Shown here piece after piece: positions 1-4,429 of a DNA stretch of 8,176 nt. This DNA is from Sutterella parvirubra YIT 11816. GTDB lineage: Bacteria; Pseudomonadota; Gammaproteobacteria; Burkholderiales; Burkholderiaceae_F. The stretch is from contig NZ_JH604993.1 in the NCBI RefSeq assembly GCF_000250875.1, forward strand, positions 1 to 8,176, in the 5' to 3' direction. Each line of letters opens with the position of its first letter. The first letter of the stretch is position 1. The notes under the pieces were generated by a model. It did not search any database. It worked only from the letters and a program-made list of their open reading frames with translations, and was not told the DNA's origin. The position numbers and the translations under genes were made by a program.

Positions 1-88
1 ACGTGTACCCGTTTGAGAGAAATTCACGCTTTGAGAATCCTTGTTCGCGGCACCGCTGGATGCGCCGCAGATCGGCAGCTTTGAGCAT
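1..88 (-). CDS. 5' end of an unrecognised protein gene, cut by the window edge
   Basis: On the minus strand an ATG at 88-86 follows a very strong Shine-Dalgarno run (GGAGGAGGAG, complement of 91-100) at close spacing. It opens 29 codons that stay open to the window edge. The visible peptide begins MLKAADLRRIQRCREQGFSK and is rich in Arg, Lys and Gln, as in an N-terminal DNA-binding helix or a transposase or regulator start, but I cannot assign a family. The frame is also open upstream to a TAG at 289-287, with further in-frame ATGs at about 118 and 186, so a longer product is possible. The ribosome binding site favours 88. G/C at third positions is about 62%, visibly below the other genes here, which would fit acquired DNA. 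Both the reality of the gene and its identity are uncertain. Confidence 0.42.
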   Translation of the reverse strand, partial: MLKAADLRRIQRCREQGFSKREFLSNGYT

Positions 89-218
89 CACTCCTCCTCC
101 GAGCAGATGTTCACTCATAACCAAACCCGGGTACGCGTTCGTTATTGATGTCTTCCGCACCCGTATGAAGTCCGATCCTAAGCACATGACCGGGGTTTCC
201 TGAAGTTCCGTTTTTGCC

Positions 219-248
219 TGAAGAAAGTATTCGTCCGAAATTTCTTCA
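219..248. repeat. 8-bp inverted repeat, operator-like
   Basis: TGAAGAAA (219-226) and TTTCTTCA (241-248) are perfect inverted repeats separated by 14 bases. Within the repeat, on the minus strand, lies a -10-like AATACT (231-226), 17 bases downstream of a poor -35 (TTGGGG). That would place a start about 130 bases upstream of the minus-strand gene beginning at 88. The geometry fits an operator overlapping a promoter, but this is inference. Confidence 0.35.
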
Positions 249-266
249 CCCCAAGCACTTAGGGAG

Positions 267-280
267 TACCCGATCGGGTA
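267..280. repeat. 14-bp perfect palindrome
   Basis: TACCCGATCGGGTA is perfectly self-complementary with no spacer. A zero-loop palindrome suits a dimeric protein binding site better than an RNA hairpin. It sits about 190 bases upstream of the minus-strand gene that starts at 88. Confidence 0.4.
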
Positions 281-589
281 AATTGCCTAGATGCCTTCCG
301 GAGGCACCTTTCGCGAACTTGCCCGTTTCCCGTGCGGATGCCTCGCCAAGCGCCCGACGGCGGGCGGGATAATGAGATGAACGGGGCCCCGGTGTTTTCA
401 AGTTATCGCATTCTTGTCTCGAAATCGCCACAAAGGTGTGTTGCGGGCTGTCCATCCGACCCCGGTTTTGACGCGTTCTTGACACAAACCCCAATAGACG
501 TCCGTTCGGCCTTGCCTGCCAAACATGCGTTCGTCGTCCGGAAACGTCCGTTTTTCGGCGGGACCTGGACCACCGCCGGAATAGACACT

Positions 590-598
590 TGCTATAGT
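590..598 (+). promoter_or_regulatory. Extended -10 promoter box
   Basis: TGCTATAGT is a close match to an extended -10 (TGn then TATAAT-like). No good -35 is found 16-18 bases upstream, which is typical of extended -10 promoters. It would start transcription near 605 and give a leader of about 165 bases before the small gene at 772, probably also reading into nikR. Confidence 0.45.
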
Positions 599-771
599 CG
601 GTTCCTCGGGATTGCTCGTTTTCGTCGACACCGACCTTGGTCGAGATTTCCCGACCATGGCGGAAACCGACCGTTTTGCGACAGCAAAGCGCCCTGAAAA
701 CCGGCCCCGAGTCCCCGTCCAATCCCCTCTCACCCCCAAAAACCGCCGTTTTCCGGCCTCCGGAGGAACCC

Positions 772-1161
772 ATGCCACGCGTGCTCGCCCAACCCGAACT
801 CTGCCTTCGCCTGCTCTCGATCGAGAGCGCCGTGCATGACGGTTGCGGCACTGCGGCGAGGCGCCGCCCGACGGAAGCCGATGGCACGGACGAAGAGCTC
901 CGCGCCCTTTGGACGCGCGCTTTGGAAGAGACCGCCCCGACGGCGTTCACGATCGGGGAGCTGCGCCTCACCGTCGCCCCGGGGGCCTGCCGCACGGACG
1001 CCTGCACGGCGGCGCGCGCCGCCTCGATGATGGTGACGGACTCGGACGCGGCGGAGGACGGCGTGCGGATGTGCGGGAGTGCGGCGGAGCTTCTCCGCGC
1101 GCTCTTTGCGGGCGAGGACACCTTTCTCAAGTTCGGGCGGCTCCGGTTCGCGGTCGTTTGA
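772..1161 (+). CDS. Small unrecognised cysteine-containing protein, upstream of nikR
   Basis: This 129-residue protein starts at an ATG preceded by GGAGGA (762-767) at ideal spacing. The frame extends further upstream but that part has no coding character. Third positions from about 800 on are almost all G or C, supporting a real gene. I do not recognise the family. Visible features are five cysteines (11, 25, 73, 78 and 101) and a GACRTDAC segment in which two cysteines are five residues apart. There is also an acidic stretch around residues 88-97. No signal peptide or membrane segment is evident, so it is probably cytoplasmic. It lies 147 bases upstream of nikR on the same strand, which hints at a link to metal homeostasis, but nothing in the sequence proves this. 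The cysteine pattern could bind metal or simply be structural. Confidence 0.7.
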   Translation: MPRVLAQPELCLRLLSIESAVHDGCGTAARRRPTEADGTDEELRALWTRALEETAPTAFTIGELRLTVAPGACRTDACTAARAASMMVTDSDAAEDGVRMCGSAAELLRALFAGEDTFLKFGRLRFAVV

Positions 1162-1234
1162 TGGCGGTGGCATGACGGCGCACATTTCCCGATCACCCGA
1201 TCCGTGTGCGACGGGTTCAGGGATTGCGCGGGAG

Positions 1235-1261
1235 CCGGAGGGCCCGAAAACCGCCCTCCGG
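1235..1261. repeat. 9-bp inverted repeat just upstream of nikR
   Basis: CCGGAGGGC (1235-1243) and GCCCTCCGG (1253-1261) are perfect inverted repeats separated by nine bases. The repeat ends next to a -10-like TAAAAT at 1267-1272, so it could be an operator at a nikR promoter. It could also be a weak stem-loop ending the upstream transcript, but no T-run follows. It does not resemble the Escherichia coli NikR operator (GTATGA-N16-TCATAC). Confidence 0.45.
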
Positions 1262-1266
1262 GCCGG

Positions 1267-1272
1267 TAAAAT
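1267..1272 (+). promoter_or_regulatory. Possible nikR -10 box
   Basis: TAAAAT lies 36 bases upstream of the nikR start codon, immediately after the inverted repeat at 1235-1261. It matches the -10 consensus at five of six positions. No convincing -35 is seen at the correct distance, so either an activator or co-transcription with the upstream gene is possible. Confidence 0.35.
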
Positions 1273-1308
1273 TCCTCCGTCGCAACACCACCCGGAGCCT
1301 TTTCCGCC

Positions 1309-1839
1309 ATGCAGCGCGTCACGCTTGCCCTCACCGACGAAGCCGCCGAACGCTTTGAGCGCTTCATCCGCGAACGCGGCTACACGAACCGTTCCGAAGC
1401 CTTCCGGGATCTGCTTCGGCAGGCGGACGCCGCGGAGCGCCTCAAAGACGAAGAGACGCCCTGCGCGGCGGTGGTGAGCTACGTCTACAACCATCACGAA
1501 AGGCAGTTGGCCGCCCGCATGACCGAGCACCAGCACGAGCACGGCGACGTCGTGCACTCCGTCATGCACGTGCACCTGAACCACGAAGACTGCTTGGAAG
1601 CGATCATCCTCTTCGGGACCGCGAAGACCGTGGGCGACGTCGCGAACCGGATCCTTGCGGAAGCCGGGGTGCGCCACGGGAGCGTCAACGCCATTCCGTT
1701 GGAAGGCGCAGCCGGGCACAAGATCCCCGCGGTCGCGGCCGCCGAGGCGCTTCTTCATGCGCAGGCGCATGCGCACGGGGATGCGCACGACCATGACCAT
1801 GCGCATCCCCACGAGCACGGACACGATCATCAGCACTGA
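1309..1839 (+). CDS. nikR: Nickel-responsive transcriptional regulator NikR with histidine-rich C-terminal extension
   Basis: NikR is a tetrameric cytoplasmic repressor that binds Ni(II) and then shuts off nickel uptake genes. This copy has 176 residues. Residues 1-45 form the ribbon-helix-helix DNA-binding domain (MQRVTLAL... with GYTNRSEAFRDLLR). Residues about 52-133 form the ACT-like nickel-binding domain. The four high-affinity nickel ligands of E. coli NikR are present at the same numbers: His76, His87, His89 and Cys95. The GVRHG motif of the family is at 120-124. The family normally ends near residue 133. Here about 40 more residues follow, with 13 histidines between 137 and 176 in Asp-His, Ala-His and Gly-His pairs. 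The GGAG at 1294-1297 is 11 bases from the ATG, somewhat far. No nickel transporter genes lie in this window, so the target operon is elsewhere or upstream. Confidence 0.95.
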   Translation: MQRVTLALTDEAAERFERFIRERGYTNRSEAFRDLLRQADAAERLKDEETPCAAVVSYVYNHHERQLAARMTEHQHEHGDVVHSVMHVHLNHEDCLEAIILFGTAKTVGDVANRILAEAGVRHGSVNAIPLEGAAGHKIPAVAAAEALLHAQAHAHGDAHDHDHAHPHEHGHDHQH

Positions 1840-1914
1840 CCGCCGCTGATCCGGCCCGGACGGCCCTGAACCGGCCGCTCTGGCCGCCCCGCGCTGTCGA
1901 AAACGCCGGGTTTA

Positions 1915-1946
1915 CCGGTGTCCGTCGGTAACTTATGCGACACCGG
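1915..1946. repeat. 8-bp inverted repeat with 16-base spacer
   Basis: CCGGTGTC (1915-1922) and GACACCGG (1939-1946) are perfect inverted repeats separated by 16 bases. The layout of two half-sites with about 16 bases between them is like NikR operators in general, but the half-site sequence differs from the E. coli site. It lies about 35 bases upstream of the candidate promoter for the dipeptidase gene. Confidence 0.4.
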
Positions 1947-1979
1947 GTCTCTGACTACCGTCAACATGGGTAGGCACTA

Positions 1980-2009
1980 TTGACTAGTCCGAAGAGCGGC
2001 TCCTACACT
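1980..2009 (+). promoter_or_regulatory. Candidate sigma-70 promoter for the dipeptidase gene
   Basis: TTGACT (1980-1985) and TACACT (2004-2009) are separated by 18 bases. The -35 matches consensus at five of six positions and the -10 at four of six. A start near 2016 would give a leader of about 195 bases before the ATG at 2211. Confidence 0.42.
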
Positions 2010-2210
2010 CCTCCTGCATCGCGCCCGATGTCCGGTTCCACCGACCGCCCCCGACCAAAGCGGTCGGATGCCGCGAACCACCGCCGCCGACCCGGCACCA
2101 CGGCATCCACTTCCCATCGGACCCCGAAGCGCGACGGCCGGACGCTTCCTCCCTACGACCAATCTCCGGGAGCGCCCGACAAAACCCAACCGAAAAGAGG
2201 AGCACAAGAC

Positions 2211-3077
2211 ATGTCTCTTACCCGCCGCACGCTCATCCAGAGCGCCGTTCTCGGCACCGCCGCCCTTGCCTCCGTCGCGCAGGCGAAGCCCAAAACCGCC
2301 ATCCCGCCCCAGAAGGTGAGCCCGAACCGCCGCGTCCTCATCCAGTCGAGCTCGCGCTACCACAATTCCGGCTACCTCGACTTCGCGGCCGACCAGTACG
2401 AGAAGCTCTTCCAGGGTGAGAAGCCCGATCTCCTCTTCATCCCGTACGCCCGCGTGGCGGGTTCGTACGATGGGTACGAAAAGCAGGTCCAGGACGCCTT
2501 CAAGGCCTACGGCCACAAGATCGTCTCGATCCACCGCTTCGCCAATCCGCAGAAGGCCGTCCGTGAAGCGAAGGCCATCGCGGTGGGCGGCGGGAATACC
2601 TGGGCGCTCGTCACGCGCATGTACGAAGCCGGGATTCTCGACCTCATCCGCGAACGCGTGAACGCGGGCGTGCCGTACTGCGGCTGGTCCGCCGGCGGCA
2701 ACGTCGCCTGCCCGACGCTGCGCACGACGAACGACATGCCGATCGCCGAGCCGCCGTCCTTCAACACGTTCGGGTTCATCCCGTTCCAGACGAACCCGCA
2801 CTTCCAGTCTTCGGCCGGCACGCAGGGCTTGAACAACGAAACCCGCGAAGACCGCCTCGAAGAATTCCTCGCCTACAACAAGGACGAAGAAGTCATCGCG
2901 CTCCCCGAAGGCACGGCGCTCTTCCTCACGGGCGAGTACGACTGCGAAGTGATCGGCCCGAAGGACTCCGAAGCCCTCTACTGGTTCCGCCAGGGCGAAA
3001 AGGGCATGGCGCTCGAGCGCATCCCCTTGGGCACGAAGTTCGACGTCCGCAAGATCGTTCCGGGCGGGAAGCTCTGA
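2211..3077 (+). CDS. pepE: PepE-type (peptidase family S51) aspartyl dipeptidase with an N-terminal Tat-like signal
   Basis: PepE hydrolyses dipeptides with N-terminal aspartate. The protein has 288 residues. The ATG is preceded by GAGGAG (2197-2202) eight bases away, which fixes this start over the longer open frame. The catalytic Ser lies in GWSAGG (Ser160), followed by Asp175 in TNDMP and His197 in NPHF. The spacings of 15 and 22 residues equal those of the Ser120-Asp135-His157 triad of Salmonella PepE. GGGNTW (127-131) and ALPEGTA (230-236) are further family motifs. Unlike classical cytoplasmic PepE, it begins SLTRRTLIQ, then a hydrophobic stretch and a likely cleavage site after AQA (residue 25). 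This suggests export to the periplasm through the Tat pathway. It is followed by stem-loops including a terminator and appears monocistronic. Confidence 0.92.
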   Translation: MSLTRRTLIQSAVLGTAALASVAQAKPKTAIPPQKVSPNRRVLIQSSSRYHNSGYLDFAADQYEKLFQGEKPDLLFIPYARVAGSYDGYEKQVQDAFKAYGHKIVSIHRFANPQKAVREAKAIAVGGGNTWALVTRMYEAGILDLIRERVNAGVPYCGWSAGGNVACPTLRTTNDMPIAEPPSFNTFGFIPFQTNPHFQSSAGTQGLNNETREDRLEEFLAYNKDEEVIALPEGTALFLTGEYDCEVIGPKDSEALYWFRQGEKGMALERIPLGTKFDVRKIVPGGKL

Positions 3078-3094
3078 TCGAGTGAACGCCTTTG

Positions 3095-3124
3095 CTCCCG
3101 GCCGTGTCCGTATGCGGCCGGGAG
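3095..3124. repeat. 10-bp perfect stem-loop after pepE
   Basis: CTCCCGGCCG (3095-3104) pairs with CGGCCGGGAG (3115-3124) around a 10-base loop. No T-run follows on either strand, so it is not a classical intrinsic terminator by itself. It may protect the 3' end of the pepE transcript. Its 3' arm (CGGGAG) could alternatively pair with CTCCCG of the next hairpin at 3141-3146. Confidence 0.6.
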
Positions 3125-3140
3125 GTGAACGAAGAGGACG

Positions 3141-3156
3141 CTCCCGAACCCGGGAG
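3141..3156. repeat. Short stem-loop, second of five
   Basis: CTCCCG (3141-3146) pairs with CGGGAG (3151-3156) around AACC. It repeats the stem sequence of the first hairpin and lies between that hairpin and the terminator at 3160. Confidence 0.5.
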
Positions 3157-3159
3157 AGC

Positions 3160-3195
3160 AACGCCCCGCAAGGTCTGCGCCTGCGGGGCGTTCTT
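3160..3195 (+). terminator. Intrinsic terminator of pepE
   Basis: AACGCCCCGCA (3160-3170) pairs perfectly with TGCGGGGCGTT (3182-3192) around an 11-base loop and is followed by CTTCGT. The T-rich side is on plus, so it most likely ends the pepE transcript. The minus-strand side (GCTCTCCC) is less T-rich but might still slow transcription from the convergent gene. Confidence 0.7.
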
Positions 3196-3204
3196 CGTAC
3201 CGAC

Positions 3205-3228
3205 GACGGCGCACGGAACCGCGCCGTC
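3205..3228. repeat. 8-bp stem-loop between convergent genes
   Basis: GACGGCGC (3205-3212) pairs with GCGCCGTC (3221-3228) around an eight-base loop. There is no T-run on either side. A fifth, smaller stem (CTGAG 3234-3238 / CTCAG 3242-3246) follows directly. Both lie just past the stop codon of the minus-strand solute-binding protein gene and may form its 3' end. Confidence 0.5.
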
Positions 3229-3253
3229 CATGCCTGAGCCGCTCAGCGGTTCA

Positions 3254-4045
3254 TCAGTCCAGCCACTTCTCTTCGAGCGCTTCCTGCGTGCCGCGGATGT
3301 CGGTGAGGTGCCAGAGCTGCTCCATCACGCGGATGAAGTCGGCGTCGTCCTTCGGCATCCAGAAGCCCATTTCGCTCACGGGGGTGAGCGGGTCGTCCAT
3401 AAAGACGGCCTCGAGCTTCCCCGTGAACTTCTTCAGATAGATCTTCGCTTCCGCGGTTTCCGTGATCATCACGTCCCCCTTCCCTTCGGCGATGAGGCCC
3501 GGGATCTCGTAATTCTTTTCATGCGTCGAGATCTGCGCCTTCTGCATGTGCTCCAGGACGTACTTCTCGTTCGTGCCGCCCGGATTCTTGATCACGCGGA
3601 CCGACGGTTTGTTGAGGTCTTCGGGCACCTTGTAGCGGTCCGACGTGCCGGCCGTCACGAGCGCAACCTTGCCGAAGGGGGCGTAACCGGGCAGGAAGAC
3701 GCCCCAACCGGTGCGCTCCACGGTCTGCGTGATGCCGCCCACGGCGACGTCGAACTTGTTGCCTTCGATGCCGGCTTTGAGGTCCTTCCACGGTGTGCGC
3801 ACGAACTCGACCTTCCAACCGGCCGTCTCGGCCATCGCCCGGATGAGCTCGATGTCGTGCCCGACGTAGGCGTCGTTTTCCACCATGGCGAAGGGGCGGT
3901 AGTCCGCGGGCGTCCCGACGCGGAGCACCTTCTTCGCGTTCACCGCATCGAGGCGTTCGCCCGCCTGCGCGCCGGCGGCGAGCCCGAAGGTCATCGCGGC
4001 CGCGAGGATCGCGGCGGCGGTACGGGTCATGGTCTTCTGAAACAT
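3254..4045 (-). CDS. Periplasmic family-3 solute-binding protein, cyclohexadienyl dehydratase (PheC)-like
   Basis: This 263-residue protein starts at an ATG (4045-4043) with AAGGAGA six bases upstream. Residues 1-28 are a Sec signal peptide ending AQA. The rest is a bilobed SBP_bac_3 fold, beginning VLRVGTPADYRPFA (40-53). GGITQTVERT (103-112) supplies the Arg that binds a carboxylate in the family. NPGGTNEKY (154-162) and DVMITETAEA (191-200) follow. The NPGGTNEK segment and the C-terminal LWHL...EEKWL match, as I recall it, secreted PheC of Pseudomonas aeruginosa, which converts prephenate or arogenate to phenylpyruvate or phenylalanine. Glu199 would line up with its catalytic glutamate. 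No permease or ATPase gene is adjacent, which fits an enzyme or an orphan binding protein. A plain amino acid binding protein remains possible; the fold is certain, the activity is not. Confidence 0.88.
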   Translation of the reverse strand: MFQKTMTRTAAAILAAAMTFGLAAGAQAGERLDAVNAKKVLRVGTPADYRPFAMVENDAYVGHDIELIRAMAETAGWKVEFVRTPWKDLKAGIEGNKFDVAVGGITQTVERTGWGVFLPGYAPFGKVALVTAGTSDRYKVPEDLNKPSVRVIKNPGGTNEKYVLEHMQKAQISTHEKNYEIPGLIAEGKGDVMITETAEAKIYLKKFTGKLEAVFMDDPLTPVSEMGFWMPKDDADFIRVMEQLWHLTDIRGTQEALEEKWLD

Positions 4046-4240
4046 GGGCAGTCTCCTTCTTGGGTGGAATGTGCGGTCGGCGGTCGGTCCCGGCGTGTCG
4101 AAATCATCGGAATCGTCGGGACAGGCAGCCTGATCCTTCCATTGAAGCGCGGCGCGCGCCCGGCTTCTTACGGTGTTGGCCGTAGACCTCTTGCGCCGCG
4201 CCATGAGGCGGCCGGAAATCGGGAAACTCCCGACCACTAC

Positions 4241-4278
4241 CCCGATGTGGTGCCCCGTTTGACATTCCCCACATTGGG
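4241..4278. promoter_or_regulatory. Inverted repeat enclosing a consensus -35 box
   Basis: CCCGATGTGG (4241-4250) and CCACATTGGG (4269-4278) match as inverted repeats at nine of ten positions with an 18-base spacer. TTGACA, a perfect -35, sits at 4259-4264 in the spacer on plus. The best -10 is poor (TTCAGT, 4281-4286, 16-base spacing). The arrangement fits a repressor or activator site controlling the MFS gene, by inference. Confidence 0.4.
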
Positions 4279-4316
4279 TTTTCAGTCCCCTCTTCGCGGA
4301 CTCCCCGTCAATCCCG

Positions 4317-4336
4317 GGGTTTTGGCGCCCAAACCC
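4317..4336. repeat. 20-bp near-perfect palindrome
   Basis: GGGTTTTGGCGCCCAAACCC is symmetric about 4326/4327 with a single mismatched pair (T4323 with C4330). It has no loop, so it fits a protein dimer binding site. It overlaps the 3' arm and T-run of the hairpin at 4303-4319 and lies about 50 bases upstream of the extended -10 for the MFS gene. Confidence 0.45.
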
Positions 4337-4388
4337 TTCTCGCGCAGGCGTTTCGGGTGTTTCTCCAATGCGGGAAAGCCCGAATGCG

Positions 4389-4397
4389 TGATAGCAT
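4389..4397 (+). promoter_or_regulatory. Extended -10 box for the MFS exporter gene
   Basis: TGATAGCAT fits TGn followed by a -10 with the key T, A and final T positions. No -35 is seen at normal spacing. Transcription would start near 4404, only about 26 bases before the ATG at 4430. Confidence 0.4.
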
Positions 4398-4429
4398 ACG
4401 CGTCCCTTGCCAAAAACGCTCACTCACGT

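Larger units (their letters stand above)
89..771. other. Long non-coding region left of the nikR neighbourhood
   Basis: This is 683 bases with no convincing gene on either strand. It is less GC-rich than the coding part of the window. It contains an 8-bp inverted repeat at 219-226/241-248, a 14-bp perfect palindrome at 267-280, a small hairpin at 352-365, an inverted repeat at 632-636/639-643, and an extended -10 promoter-like box at 590-598. Open frames crossing it (for example plus 332-697) lack a good ribosome binding site and have no recognisable protein character. Confidence 0.5.
1840..2210. other. Intergenic region between nikR and the dipeptidase gene
   Basis: This is 371 bases without a supportable gene. 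It contains a small GC hairpin just after nikR (CGGCC 1872-1876 / GGCCG 1882-1886, no T-run), an 8-bp inverted repeat at 1915-1946, and a promoter candidate at 1980-2009. The open frame that precedes the dipeptidase start from 1980 is low-complexity and Pro/Arg/Ser-rich, with no coding character. Confidence 0.5.
4046..4429. other. Palindrome-rich divergent intergenic region
   Basis: These 384 bases separate the divergent solute-binding protein and MFS genes and hold no supportable gene. They contain TCGGGA-AAC-TCCCGA (4219-4233) and a 10-bp inverted repeat with one mismatch (4241-4250/4269-4278). A perfect -35 TTGACA (4259-4264) lies inside that repeat. A hairpin CCCCG/CGGGG (4303-4307/4315-4319) is followed by TTTT, and a 20-bp near-palindrome spans 4317-4336. 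An extended -10 sits at 4389-4397. Confidence 0.6.

Noticed and set aside
163..190. GTATGA half-site of an E. coli-type NikR operator
   Set aside because: The partner half-site TCATAC is absent at 16 bases; the matching six bases are likely chance.
332..697. Plus-strand open frame of 121 codons in the left non-coding region
   Set aside because: Starts at an ATG without a ribosome binding site, has no codon-position bias and no recognisable domains.
730..1836. Long minus-strand open frame (368 codons) opposite nikR and the small gene
   Set aside because: It is a mirror of two genes with recognisable or well-supported coding on plus; its valine/histidine-rich composition is the complement of the NikR His tail.
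1977..3161. Long minus-strand open frame (394 codons) opposite pepE
   Set aside because: PepE on plus has a full catalytic triad and ribosome binding site; the antisense frame is Arg/Glu/Val-rich without motifs.
3092..4429. An open frame of several hundred codons in frame with and upstream of the MFS gene
   Set aside because: It is antisense to the well-supported solute-binding protein gene, shows no protein character before residue 1 of the SotB alignment, and arises from the scarcity of stop codons in high-GC DNA.
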